From G963666705 sp963666705 (GTDB taxonomy: Bacteria > Pseudomonadota > Alphaproteobacteria > CADEGL01), in NCBI GenBank assembly GCA_963666705.2, contig CAXXKO010000022.1, positions 124,001 to 188,000 of the forward strand: a stretch of DNA of 64,000 bases, given 5' to 3'. The translations under genes were made by a program, and so were the position numbers. Positions 1-8,826 of the stretch are shown here, piece after piece (the stretch's first letter is position 1; the number at the start of each line of letters is the position of its first letter). The notes under the pieces are model-generated. The model had not been told where the DNA came from and did no database searches. It saw only the letters and a list, made by a program, of their open reading frames with translations.

Positions 1-2355
1 CGCCGTTTCGGGATCACCAGCGCATCCACGGCGACACCGCCGTCCGGACCCGCGATGAAGGGGTTCACGTCGATCTCGGCGAGCACGTCCCCGAGCGCGT
101 CCGCCAACGCCGCGAGCCGGAGAATTCCATCGACCAGCGCCGCCATGTCGGCCCCCGGCCGCCCGCGCACGCCATCGAGCAGCGGGCGCACGGCGAGGCC
201 ATCGATCAGCCGCGACGCGGCGGCCACGTCGAGGGGGGCGAGGGCGAAGCGAGTGTCCTTGTGAAATTCCACCAGCTCGCCGCCCGCGCCCGCCATGACG
301 AGCGGCCCGAACTGCGGGTCGACCACCACGCCCAGGGCCATCTCCACCCCCGCCCCCACCATGGGCGAGACCAGGACCCTGGGGCCGAGGCGGGCGCGCA
401 AGTCGCGGTAGGCCTCCCACAGCGCCGCCTCGTCAGCGAGGCCGAGCTTGACGCCGCCGGCCTCCGACTTGTGCGCGAGGCCGGGCCGCGCGGTCTTGAG
501 GGCAACGGGATAGCCCAATTCCCGCGCCGCGGCGGCTGCCTCCTCGAGGCTCTCGGCGACGCGTGCGGGCTGGGCCGGGATGCCGAAATCCGAGAGCAGC
601 GCCAGGCTCTCGGCTTCGTCGAGCGGCGTCCCGGTGGCCAGGCGCCCGCGCCAGGCCGCGACGGCCGCCACGGGCGCGCCGGGGCCGGGGTCGGGCCGCT
701 GCGGCGCGTCGCGGTACGCCAGCATGTTGCGCACGGCCTTGAGGGCCGCGGCGGCGCCGTAAATCACCGGCACGCCGGCCTTGGTGATCCGCTCACCGAA
801 ATCGCCGTGGTTGGTGGCGGCGTAGAGGGCGGCGATGGCGATGGGCTTGGTGTGGCGCCCGAGCGCCCGCACGGCCATGCGGCCCCAGGTCTCGCTCGCC
901 CCGAAGCCCGTCAGCACGTCCGAGATGACGAGGCCCATGGCCGCATCGGGATCCGATACGAGCGCATCGAAGCATTCCCCGAAGGTGGCCTCGTAATCGT
1001 GCGGGCTGCCCCAGGCGTCGAGCGGGTTGACGCGCGCGAGGTCGGGCTCGAGCACCGCGTCGAGGCGGGCAACGGTATGCTCCGAGATTTGCGCGAAAGG
1101 CACGCCTAGTACCCACTTTCATAATTCCGTGTGCCATACGATCGCTTTTCCCGTCTCCTCGGCAGGAGGGGGCGCGCTGGCGATGCCGGGGCATCGTCAA
1201 ATGTCCTCGACGCCCCGAGGGGGCGGGAAAAGCGACCCGCAGGGCGGCGCCCCGAGGCCCCCGGACGTCGTCGCGCGACGCTTGTGATGCCCCGGCATCA
1301 CGGCGCGCCACGCTCCTAGCCGGGAACCTCGGGGCGCCGTCGTATGGCACACGGAATTATGAAAGTGGGTACTAGCTCCTCGGCCATGTCCACGAACAGC
1401 TCCCGCTCCCCGCCCGAATCGCTGATGACCGAGAGCCTGCCCGGCCCCGGGCGCGCCGGCTCGGCGAATAGGAGGAGGTGGCCAGCAGCTCGTCGATATC
1501 GCCCACGCGCACCACGCCATGGCGCTCGAAGGAGGCCTGGTAGGCGGCGTCGTTGCCGGCGATGGCGCCCGAATGGCTTTGCGCCAGCCGCGCGCCCAAA
1601 GCCGAGCGCCCGACCTTGAGGGCCACGACCGGCACACGCCGGTCCTGGGCCTTCTCGAGGGCCGCCACGAAGCCGGCGGGATCGCGCACCGTCTCGATCA
1701 TGAGGCCGATTACGCGCGTGCTCTCGAGCCCGAGCGCGAAATCCATGTAGTCGGCGACGGTGGCGCCCACCTCCTTGCCGGGCGCCACCGAGAGATTGAA
1801 GTGCAGGCGGCGCTCGTTGCGGATGAAGCCACCGAAGGTCGAGCCCGAGTGGGAGATGAAGGTGACGGCGCCCATCTCCAGGTCGTGCTCGCCGGGGGCA
1901 TAGGCGACGCGCGTATGGCCATCGAGGTTGATGAAGCCGGTGCAGTTGGCGCCGCACACGGGCATACAGGCTTCGCGGGCGAGCGAGCGCAGGCGATCGA
2001 TGAGCGGCGGGTCCGCGTCCTCGGCCAGAAAGCCGCTGTCGAAGATGACGGCCGCGCGCGCCCCCGCCTCGATGGCGTCGCGCAAGCCCGCCTCGAGGCG
2101 CGGGTTGCCCAGGACCAGGACGGCGAGGTCGGGGGTTTCCGGCACCTCGACCAGGGAGGGGTAGCAGCGGTGGCCCTCGACCGCCTCGTAGCACGGGTTG
2201 ACCGGGTAGATCGCGCCGGGATAGCGCCCGCGCATGCATTCCTCGATCACCCGCCGGCCGGGCGAATCCTCGCGCCGGGAAGCGCACACGAAGGCGATCG
2301 AGCTGGGGGTGAGCAAGGGGGCGAGGAAATGCCCTTCGTTCGGATCGTCCGCCAT
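1..2355 (-). pseudogene. NDP-forming acyl-CoA synthetase, interrupted and frameshifted
   Basis: This is the remnant of an NDP-forming acyl-CoA synthetase (acetate-CoA ligase/Pat family), which would join CoA to a small acid. From the ATG at 2355, preceded by GAGGGGGG, the CoA-binding Rossmann domain and the succinyl-CoA-ligase-like domain (SHSGSTFGG) read cleanly for about 290 codons. Near 1471-1482 one base is missing, and the homologous reading (LFAEPARPGPGRLSV) continues in another frame. A 262-bp element then splits the gene. Joining the flanks across a single CTAG gives MAEEL followed by GVPFAQISEH. The ATP-grasp half then runs open to the left edge, where only a few C-terminal residues are missing. 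The gene is therefore broken twice, and the family assignment is secure. Confidence 0.85.
1106..1375. mobile_element. Foldback MITE (262 bp) with CTAG target duplication
   Basis: The element at 1110-1371 has perfect 32-bp terminal inverted repeats (1110-1141 and 1340-1371, beginning TACCCACTTTCATAATTCC). It is flanked on both sides by CTAG (1106-1109 and 1372-1375). The inner part is also imperfectly palindromic: GATGCCGGGGCATC near the left is mirrored by GATGCCCCGGCATC near the right. There is no transposase, so it is a non-autonomous MITE. A CTAG (YTAR-type) duplication is typical of IS5-family transposases, so one of those probably mobilised it. It interrupts the acyl-CoA synthetase gene, and its precise removal rejoins that gene in frame locally. 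Confidence 0.85.
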
Positions 2356-2498
2356 GTCCCCCCTCGTCCTCTCCCTGCCGGCGGCAGGCAGTGTAGGCGT
2401 GCGGCCTGACCCTGCAAAGCCGTCCCGACCCCGTTGCATTGCCGGCCGGCGCGCCGCAGAATTCACTCGGGCAACGCGGGCGATCGGGGAGACGGGTC

Positions 2499-3644
2499 AT
2501 GGCTTTCAACGGTTTCAAGGTGATGGACAGCGACATGCACGTCATGGAGCCGCCCGACCTGTGGCTCAACTACATCGATCCCAAATACAAGGACCAGGCG
2601 CCAGTCGGCACCACCAACTACCTGAGCGACCAGGACCTCGTCCACGAGGGCCGGGTGATCTCGCGCTTCCGGGTCCAGCCGCCCTATCAGGGCAGCATGA
2701 CGGAATGGTTCACCGACCATTACGAGCGCCGCGAGACCTTCGAGGACTACGAGCGCCGCGGCTGGGATTCGAGTACCCAGCTCGACGCCATGGACGCCGA
2801 GGGCATCGACGTGGCCGTGCTGTTCCCCACGCGCGGGCTCTTCGCCCATGCCAAGGAGTATGACGACGACGAATTCGCCGCCGCCGTCAGCCGCGCCTAC
2901 AACGACTGGCTGGCGGATTTCTGCGCGCCGGCGCCAGGACGCATGTATGGCGCCGCCATGCTGCCGGCCCAGAGCGTCGAGGCCTGCGTCCAGGAGGTCC
3001 GGCGGGCCAAGGAGGATCTGGGCTTCAAGGCCGTCTTCCTGCGCCCCAACCCGGTGCGCGGGCGCAACTGGCACAACCCCTGTTACGACCCCCTATGGGC
3101 GGCGTGCGAGGCGCACGACCTGGCCGTCGGCTTCCACGAGGGCACGCCGTGCGAGCTGCCGGTCGCCATGGGCGACCGCTTCAAGGGTGTGCACGCCGAT
3201 CTGTGGACCACCGAGCATGTGGCGTCCCACCCCATCGAGCAGATGTACGCCTGCCTCTCGATCATCCAGGGCGGCGTGTGCCACCGCTTCCCCGGCTTGC
3301 GCTTCGCCTTCCTCGAGGGCAATTGCAGCTGGGTCCCCTTCTGGCTGTGGCGCATGGACGAGCATTGGGAGGCGCGAGCCCACGTGCTCAAGGACCGCAT
3401 GCCGCTCGCGCCCAGCGAATACTTCAAGCGCCAGTGCTACGTCGGCATCGAGGCCGACGAGGAGCCCGGCAAGTACGCCATCGACTGGGGCGCCGAAGCG
3501 AACATCGTTTTCTCGAGCGATTTCCCGCACCCCGACAGCCGCTTCCCCAAGTCGGTCGAGCAACTCGTCGAGCTGCCCCTCGCCGAGGAGACCAAGAAGA
3601 AGATCCTCTGGGACAACTGCGCCCGGCTCTACAACTTCGCGTGA
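2499..3644 (+). CDS. Amidohydrolase family protein (Amidohydro_2)
   Basis: This 381-aa protein belongs to the amidohydrolase-2/ACMSD-like family of metal-dependent TIM-barrel hydrolases and decarboxylases. The N-terminal DSDMHVMEP supplies the usual D-x-H metal-binding start, GFHEGTP lies in the middle strand region, and FSSDFPHPD near the C terminus carries the conserved aspartate. The start at 2499 is favoured by GGGGAGA seven bases upstream and by the position of the metal motif. It is followed 23 bp later by a Rossmann-fold gene on the same strand, which suggests a small catabolic operon. The substrate cannot be told from sequence. Confidence 0.85.
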   Translation: MAFNGFKVMDSDMHVMEPPDLWLNYIDPKYKDQAPVGTTNYLSDQDLVHEGRVISRFRVQPPYQGSMTEWFTDHYERRETFEDYERRGWDSSTQLDAMDAEGIDVAVLFPTRGLFAHAKEYDDDEFAAAVSRAYNDWLADFCAPAPGRMYGAAMLPAQSVEACVQEVRRAKEDLGFKAVFLRPNPVRGRNWHNPCYDPLWAACEAHDLAVGFHEGTPCELPVAMGDRFKGVHADLWTTEHVASHPIEQMYACLSIIQGGVCHRFPGLRFAFLEGNCSWVPFWLWRMDEHWEARAHVLKDRMPLAPSEYFKRQCYVGIEADEEPGKYAIDWGAEANIVFSSDFPHPDSRFPKSVEQLVELPLAEETKKKILWDNCARLYNFA

Positions 3645-3667
3645 CGCCGCGCGCGCGGGACAGCGGA

Positions 3668-4732
3668 ATGGGCGGCCGGGTCCTGATCGTCGGCCTGGGC
3701 GACCTCGGGCGCCGGTACGCGGCGGCGCTCGCCGCGCGCGGCAAGGTCGAGGAGCTGGTGCTGGCCGGCGGCGGCAAGGGCCGGGGGGCGGACATCGCCG
3801 GCCTCATCGAATCCTGCCACGGCGTTCGGGTGCGCTACCTACCCCTCGACGCCACAAAGGCGGGCGACGTGGCGGCGCTGCTGCGGCGCGAGCGGCCGGA
3901 TCTGGTATTGCAATGCGCGAGCCTCTTCAGCCCCTGGGAGATCCTGGCGGGCGACGCCCCGCGCGTGCGCCGCGCCCGCGCGGCCGGGGTCGGCATCCAG
4001 CTTCCGGCACAGCTCCCCATCGCCATCGCCGTGATGCGGGCGGTGCGCGAGGTGGGGTTCGGCGGCCCCGTCATCAACCTCTCCTGGCCCGACGGCACCA
4101 ACCCCATCCTCGCCAAGATGGGCCTGGCACCCACCCTGGGACTCGGCAACGCGACCATGATCTGGGCGCGGGTGCGGGCCGCCCTGCGCCAATCAGGGGA
4201 CGCCGAGCCGCTCGTCCGGGTGCTGGGGGACGCCAGCACACTGTGGGCCGTGCTGCGCGCCGCGCCGCCCGCCGACCCGGACGCGGGCTGCCGCGTCTAT
4301 CTCGGCGAGGAAGGCCGGCGCGGCGAGGAATGGGCCTATCGCGGCCATCCCCTCGCCTCGGGCGTCCACCTCAACGAGCTCACCTGCTGGAGCTCGGTGC
4401 CGGTGATCGAGGCACTGCTGCCGGGCGGGTCGGCGGTGCACGCCTCCTGCCCCGGCGTCGATGGGCACTATGGCGGCTATCCGGTGTGCGTCGCGGGCGG
4501 CGATGTCGCCTTCGACCTGCCGCCCGGCCTGACCCTCGAGGACGCGGTCGCCTTCAACGCCTCCCTCGCCCGCGACGACGGTATCGAGCGCGTCGAGGCG
4601 GACGGCACGGTGATCTATACCGACGCGGCGCGGGCGATCCTGGCCGATATCGATCCGGTCCTCGCCGAGCCGCTCGACCCCGCGCGCGCCGGCGAGCGCT
4701 TCCCGCGCCTCATCGCGGCACTCACACCCTAA
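3668..4732 (+). CDS. Rossmann-fold NAD(P)-binding protein, saccharopine dehydrogenase-like
   Basis: This 354-aa protein opens with VLIVGLGDLGRRYAAAL, a G-x-G-x-x-G dinucleotide-binding motif. It continues with a layout like saccharopine or homoserine dehydrogenases: a cofactor domain of about 130 residues followed by an alpha/beta substrate domain. It lies 23 bp after the amidohydrolase and 22 bp before a 3-hydroxyisobutyrate-dehydrogenase-like gene, so the three probably form one transcript. I do not recognise a precise function, and the dehydrogenase assignment rests only on the N-terminal fold. Confidence 0.6.
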   Translation: MGGRVLIVGLGDLGRRYAAALAARGKVEELVLAGGGKGRGADIAGLIESCHGVRVRYLPLDATKAGDVAALLRRERPDLVLQCASLFSPWEILAGDAPRVRRARAAGVGIQLPAQLPIAIAVMRAVREVGFGGPVINLSWPDGTNPILAKMGLAPTLGLGNATMIWARVRAALRQSGDAEPLVRVLGDASTLWAVLRAAPPADPDAGCRVYLGEEGRRGEEWAYRGHPLASGVHLNELTCWSSVPVIEALLPGGSAVHASCPGVDGHYGGYPVCVAGGDVAFDLPPGLTLEDAVAFNASLARDDGIERVEADGTVIYTDAARAILADIDPVLAEPLDPARAGERFPRLIAALTP

Positions 4733-4754
4733 GCAGGACGAAGGCACGCAAGTC

Positions 4755-5714
4755 ATGAAACACAAAGAGCTGGGACGGCTGGGCCTCATCGGGCTCGGCA
4801 AGGTGGGCCGGCATTTCGCCGATCACATGCTGGCGGCGAACGGCCAGCTCAACATCTTCGACCTCGACGCCGCGCGCATGGCGCCCGCCGTGGAGAAGGG
4901 CGCCGACCCAGTGGCGAGCGCCCGGGCGCTTGCGGAGGGGAGCGACATCGTCCTCCTCTCCCTGCCCTCGCCCGAGGCGGTGCGGGCGGCGATGCTGGCG
5001 GCGGACGGGGTACTCGCCGGGGCGGCCGAGGGGGTGCTGGTGATCGATGCCAGCACCATCGACCCCGAGTCCTGTCGAGAGGTCCATGCCGCGGCTGCGG
5101 CACGGGGCGTCGATTATATCGAGACCCCGATCAGCGGCGGTGAGCCGGGCGGCGGCGGCACGGACGGGGCCAAGGCCGGCAACATCAGCTTCATGGTGGG
5201 GGGGGAGCGCGCGGCCTACGAGCGCGCCCGGCCCCTCCTCCACACGATCGGCAAGCGGTCATTCTATCTCGGCCCCCCGGGCTCGGGCAGCATCGTGAAG
5301 CTCATCAGCAACCACATCGCCGGGCTCAACAACCTGGTCATGATGGAGGGGTTCGTGCTCGGCGCCGCCGCCGGCTTCACGCCCGAGGCGCTCATGGATG
5401 TGTTCCGCGGCACCGATGCCAAGAGCTTCATGATGACCGACTATTTCGCGCCACGCTATCGGCGGGGCGAGTTCGACCCGGGTTTTTCCGTGGACCTCAT
5501 GCACAAGGACCACCGCCTCGCGGGTGAGCTCGCGCTCGAGCACGGTGTGCCCACGCCGTTCAACCAATTGGCGCTCGATGTCTACCAGACGATGCGCGCC
5601 AAGGGCCTGGGCGGGAAGGACGTGATCGACGCGCTCCACTTTCTCGCCGACGGCGCCGGCGTCGATATCCGCGCCATGCACCCCTCGGCGGGCGGCGGGG
5701 ACGCGGGCGAATGA
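4755..5714 (+). CDS. NAD(P)-dependent oxidoreductase, 3-hydroxyisobutyrate dehydrogenase family
   Basis: This 319-aa beta-hydroxyacid dehydrogenase has GLIGLGKVGRHFADHML as the N-terminal cofactor motif. DASTIDPESC followed by DYIETPISGG is the family substrate-binding stretch, and the catalytic lysine lies in GSGSIVKLISNH. Members oxidise 3-hydroxyisobutyrate, tartronate semialdehyde and similar small acids in the cytosol. The C-terminal helical domain is complete. Its place after the amidohydrolase and another Rossmann protein suggests degradation of a small carboxylic acid, but the actual substrate is unknown. Confidence 0.85.
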   Translation: MKHKELGRLGLIGLGKVGRHFADHMLAANGQLNIFDLDAARMAPAVEKGADPVASARALAEGSDIVLLSLPSPEAVRAAMLAADGVLAGAAEGVLVIDASTIDPESCREVHAAAAARGVDYIETPISGGEPGGGGTDGAKAGNISFMVGGERAAYERARPLLHTIGKRSFYLGPPGSGSIVKLISNHIAGLNNLVMMEGFVLGAAAGFTPEALMDVFRGTDAKSFMMTDYFAPRYRRGEFDPGFSVDLMHKDHRLAGELALEHGVPTPFNQLALDVYQTMRAKGLGGKDVIDALHFLADGAGVDIRAMHPSAGGGDAGE

Positions 5715-5801
5715 CAGGAGCGCCGGCCGGCGCCGATTCCACGAGGGCGGGGGATGGTCTAGGATCGCCACCCGTATCGGCTCCATCGAGGGAACGTGGC
5801 A

Positions 5802-6404
5802 ATGACTGGCGGACATGAGGCGGCACCGTGCGGCGACGACGCGCGGAGGGCTCGGGTATGGGATCTGTTCGTGCGCGTCTCGCACTGGGTCGTGGCGGCG
5901 GGATTCTTCATCGCCTACTTCACCGAGGACGACCTCCTCACCCTCCATGTCTGGGCCGGCTATACGGTGGGGATCCTCGTGGTGATGCGCGTCCTCTGGG
6001 GCTTCGTCGGCCCCAGGCACGCGCGCTTCACCGACTTCGTGTGCGGGCCAATCAAGGCCCTCTCCTACCTCCGCGACCTATGCCTGTTCCGGGCGCCGCG
6101 CCATCTCGGGCACAGCCCGGCCGGCGGCGCCATGGCTCTGCTCCTCTTTGCCGGGCTTCTGGTCACCGTCTGGACGGGCCTCGAATTCTACGCCGCGGAG
6201 GAGAATGCCGGCCCCCTGGTCTGGTGGGCGGGCGGGTCGCTCGTCCCGGCGGCCGGGAAGATCTGGGTGGACCTGCACGATGTCCTCGCCAACCTCATGC
6301 TCCTGCTCGTCATCCTGCACGTCGTCGGCGTCGTCCTGGCCAGCCTGGTCCACCGCGAGAATCTGGTCCGCGCCATGATCACGGGCGACAAGCGCGCACC
6401 GTGA
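5802..6404 (+). CDS. Cytochrome b561 family membrane protein
   Basis: This 200-aa inner-membrane b-type cytochrome resembles the b561/Ni-Fe hydrogenase cytochrome subunit group. It has about four hydrophobic helices, with candidate haem-ligand histidines in [15 protein letters not shown] and [10 protein letters not shown] through VILHVVGVV. The ATG at 5802 is chosen because GAGGGA lies eight bases upstream; an in-frame GTG at 5796 sits too close to that site. Such proteins pass electrons between the quinone pool and a partner oxidoreductase or soluble cytochrome. The only close partner here is a HAD phosphatase, whose start overlaps the stop codon by 4 bp. Confidence 0.85.
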   Translation: MTGGHEAAPCGDDARRARVWDLFVRVSHWVVAAGFFIAYFTEDDLLTLHVWAGYTVGILVVMRVLWGFVGPRHARFTDFVCGPIKALSYLRDLCLFRAPRHLGHSPAGGAMALLLFAGLLVTVWTGLEFYAAEENAGPLVWWAGGSLVPAAGKIWVDLHDVLANLMLLLVILHVVGVVLASLVHRENLVRAMITGDKRAP

Positions 6405-7102
6405 CGATTCTGGGCATCCTCTTCGACAAGGACGGCACCCTGCTCGACTACGACGCCACCTGGATGCCGGTCAACCGCCTGGTTGCCGACGCCGTGGCCC
6501 GCGGCGACGCGGCGCTCGCGGCCCGCTTGCTCATGGCCGCCGGTCATGACGAAGCGGCCGGCCGGGTCAGGCCGGGCTCCCTCCTCGCCGCCGGCACCAC
6601 GGCCGAGGTGGCCGAGGCCTGGGCGGCGCTCGCCCCCGATCACGGGCGCGGCGACCTCACTGCCTTCATCGATGGGCTGTTCCAGCGCGCGGGCGGCGAG
6701 GCGGCCGTTGCCGTTCCCGGCATGGAGGCGACCCTCACGCGCCTCCAGGCCCGTGGCCTGGCCCTCGGCGTCGCCACCAACGACAGCCACCAGGGCGCGC
6801 TCGAAACCCTGGCACCCTTCGGCGTCGTCGAGCTGTTCGATTTCATCGCCGGCTACGACAGCGGCCATGGTGCGAAGCCGGGCCCCGGCATGGTCCATGC
6901 CTTTGGCGCCGCGACGGGCCTGGCGGCGGCGGAGGTCTGCGTCGTCGGCGACAGCCTCCACGACCTGGAGATGGGGCGCACCGCCGGGGCCGGGCTGGTC
7001 GTCGCCGTCCTCACCGGCACCGGGACCCGCGCCGACCTCACCGCCACCGCCGATCTCGTGATCGATTCCATCGTGGGATTGGAGGCGTTGATCGGGCGCT
7101 GA
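6401..7102 (+). CDS. HAD superfamily hydrolase, phosphoglycolate phosphatase-like
   Basis: This 233-aa HAD phosphatase starts at a GTG in the GTGA overlap with the cytochrome gene. Motif I is [11 protein letters not shown], with nucleophile and acid aspartates. Motif II is GVATNDS, the motif III lysine is in GHGAKPGPG, and motif IV is [13 protein letters not shown] helical cap domain sits between motifs I and II, as in Gph/PGP-like enzymes. It probably dephosphorylates a small phosphorylated metabolite in the cytosol. Translational coupling to a membrane cytochrome is unusual and does not identify the substrate. Confidence 0.85.
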   Translation: MTILGILFDKDGTLLDYDATWMPVNRLVADAVARGDAALAARLLMAAGHDEAAGRVRPGSLLAAGTTAEVAEAWAALAPDHGRGDLTAFIDGLFQRAGGEAAVAVPGMEATLTRLQARGLALGVATNDSHQGALETLAPFGVVELFDFIAGYDSGHGAKPGPGMVHAFGAATGLAAAEVCVVGDSLHDLEMGRTAGAGLVVAVLTGTGTRADLTATADLVIDSIVGLEALIGR

Positions 7103-7116
7103 GCCCGCCCCCGCCC

Positions 7117-7602
7117 CTATTCCGGCTCCTTCTCCGGCATCGTGTAGCGGAAGTCGCAGTGGCTGGCGCCTGCCATGATGGTCTGGTTGCGCTCGAGTTC
7201 GATGCGCGGGTTGAAGCCCTTGCAGAAGGTGCCGTCACGGCCGCAGGAGAGGAGGTGCCCGATCTCGGCGAGGCCCATCTCCCGGTACATCTCGGCGTAG
7301 CGGCAGCGGACGACGTTGTAGGCGACGGCCGCCTCCGTCTCCTCGACCATCTCGATCTCGAGCGCGCCGCCCGAGGTCCATTGCGGCAGCAGGGTATGGA
7401 AGCGCGCGAGGTCGGCCTGGCCGTCCGGCTGCGCTGCGGCATAGGCCTGGCCAGCGGCGATGGCGGACTCGACCACGGCCTTACCGATGATGCGCTGGGC
7501 CGCCTCGACGCCGAGCTCGGCTACCAACGCCTCATAGATCGGCTTGATGATGTTGGCCTCGATGCGCCGCTGCTCGAGGATCGGCAGATCCGTCTTCGCC
7601 AT
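7117..7602 (-). CDS. L-2-amino-thiazoline-4-carboxylic acid hydrolase family protein
   Basis: This 161-aa protein resembles the ATC hydrolase family, in which the founding enzyme opens L-2-amino-thiazoline-4-carboxylate on the way to cysteine. The conserved second half contains RCRYAEMYREMGLAEIGHL followed by a cysteine-bearing stretch (SCGRDGTFCKGFNP) and HCDFRY near the end. The ATG at 7602 has AGGAGAAG eight bases upstream and is preferred to an in-frame GTG at 7608. It stands alone, convergent with the HAD gene. Most family members are of unknown substrate, so the name describes the family only. Confidence 0.75.
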   Translation of the reverse strand: MAKTDLPILEQRRIEANIIKPIYEALVAELGVEAAQRIIGKAVVESAIAAGQAYAAAQPDGQADLARFHTLLPQWTSGGALEIEMVEETEAAVAYNVVRCRYAEMYREMGLAEIGHLLSCGRDGTFCKGFNPRIELERNQTIMAGASHCDFRYTMPEKEPE

Positions 7603-7714
7603 TCTCACTTCTCCTTCTCAAAGCCTTGGCCCGCGGGGCCGCCCGCCCCCGATCCTGTGCGATCCCCCGACACGCGGCAACAGCCGTCGCTTTCGCCGTC
7701 CGTATCGATCGGGT

Positions 7715-7742
7715 GTGACGCCCGTCATATGACGGGCGTCAC
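7715..7742. promoter_or_regulatory. 28-bp perfect palindrome in a divergent intergenic region
   Basis: The sequence GTGACGCCCGTCAT is followed immediately by its exact reverse complement, giving a 28-bp uninterrupted palindrome. It lies between the start of the ATC-hydrolase-family gene (7602, minus) and a 43-aa membrane peptide (7804, plus). No T-run follows on either strand, so it does not look like a rho-independent terminator. An operator for a dimeric regulator is the simplest reading. A loopless cruciform or an RNA hairpin is also possible. Confidence 0.6.
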
Positions 7743-7803
7743 TGCGCGCCTGGCGGCGAATCCCTAAAAGGGTGCATCAGCCAACACCCGGGAGGGTAGG
7801 ATC

Positions 7804-7935
7804 GTGAATTCCGAGGAAACCGTGTCCCACAAGCTGTTCCGACACTCGGTCGATTGTTTCGTGTTCGTCGTCGGCCTCTCGCTCGCGCTGCCGTTCTTCG
7901 TGCTGCTGGCCGCACCCTTGATCGACAGCTTGTAG
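7804..7935 (+). CDS. Small single-span membrane protein (43 aa), hypothetical
   Basis: This short frame starts at a GTG with a strong ribosome-binding site, GGAGGG, at 7791-7796, seven bases upstream. The peptide begins MNSEETVSHKLFRHSVD, then has one hydrophobic segment of about 20 residues (FVFVVGLSLALPFFVLLAAP), and ends IDSL. The charged N terminus followed by a single helix fits a small inner-membrane peptide. It stands alone, with the palindrome at 7715-7742 upstream. I do not recognise a family. The ribosome-binding site and hydrophobic profile are the support for its being real. Confidence 0.55.
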   Translation: MNSEETVSHKLFRHSVDCFVFVVGLSLALPFFVLLAAPLIDSL

Positions 7936-7954
7936 GCACTCCGCCGACGCGCGA

Positions 7955-8800
7955 TCAGACCGCGTTGCGGGCATTGCCCAAGAGAGCCTCCGGCGTCCGC
8001 CCGGACCCGGCATAAAAGGTCTCGGTCACCAGCTCGACCGCCCCGCGGTGGGCGGTGAGCTCGCGGACGCCGAGATCGGTCTCGGGCGGCTCTTCCAAGT
8101 CCCAGTTACCGGTGTCGTCGACGCCGCGCACCAGCATGGCCGATTCCCGGTTTCCCGTCTTGACCGCGCGGGTCGAGACGCAGTCGATCAGCATGCCCAT
8201 GCGCCGGTCGGACGAGCGGTTGGGCGCCGAGCTGTGAGCCATGTTGTAATGGATCATCACCGCCTCGCCCGCTTCGAGCTCCATGTCGATGGCGCCAGAT
8301 TCGTCGAACTCGGCGTCGATGTAATGGCCGCGCGTCAGCATGCTGTCGGGGTCCATCTTCTCCCCATGGGGCAGCCTGGCCCATTTGTGCGAGCCGGGGA
8401 TGATCCGCAGGCAGCCGTTCGCGGTCGTCGCCGGGGTGACGGCCAGCCATGTGGTAACGACGAGCGGCTCGATCTTGATGTAGGGCGTATCCTGATGCCA
8501 GCTCACGTAGGTTTTGCCGTCAGGCGCCTTGTTCCGAAAGCAACAGTTCTCGCACAGGATGTTCGGCCCGAGGATTGCCTCGAGCGCGTCCAGCATGGCA
8601 GCGTTCCGCGTCACCACATCGATCCAGGGGAAAAGCAGGTTGGCCTTCATGTCGAGGAGGCCGATGCGCTCGGGCCGCGCGCGCTCGAACGCCTCGACCC
8701 GATCGCGAAACGCGCGCGCTTCCGCGGCGCTCATCAGGCGGACGGGCGCGAAGTAGCCATTTTCCTCGAAATGCCCGCGGATCTCTCGCTGCGTCGGCAT
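7955..8800 (-). CDS. Phytanoyl-CoA dioxygenase family protein
   Basis: This 281-aa Fe(II)/2-oxoglutarate-dependent oxygenase is of the PhyH fold. The iron triad is visible as H-x-D in SWHQDTPY and the distal histidine in NMAHSSAPNRSSDRRMG, where the following arginine should bind 2-oxoglutarate. Length is normal for the family. It is followed on the same strand after 26 bp by upstream gene 8827-9663, a second PhyH protein, and then a class II aldolase, so the three are probably co-transcribed. The likely job is hydroxylation of a small catabolic substrate. Confidence 0.85.
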   Translation of the reverse strand: MPTQREIRGHFEENGYFAPVRLMSAAEARAFRDRVEAFERARPERIGLLDMKANLLFPWIDVVTRNAAMLDALEAILGPNILCENCCFRNKAPDGKTYVSWHQDTPYIKIEPLVVTTWLAVTPATTANGCLRIIPGSHKWARLPHGEKMDPDSMLTRGHYIDAEFDESGAIDMELEAGEAVMIHYNMAHSSAPNRSSDRRMGMLIDCVSTRAVKTGNRESAMLVRGVDDTGNWDLEEPPETDLGVRELTAHRGAVELVTETFYAGSGRTPEALLGNARNAV

Positions 8801-8826
8801 GAACGGCGTGTCCTTCCTCTCTCCCG

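Noticed and set aside
1131..1319. Short open frames inside the MITE
   Set aside because: They translate the terminal repeats and palindromic interior. No transposase residues are present, so the element is non-coding.
2848..4758. A 636-codon plus-strand frame over the amidohydrolase and Rossmann genes
   Set aside because: It is a different frame of two genes with clear family motifs and has no ribosome-binding site or motif of its own.
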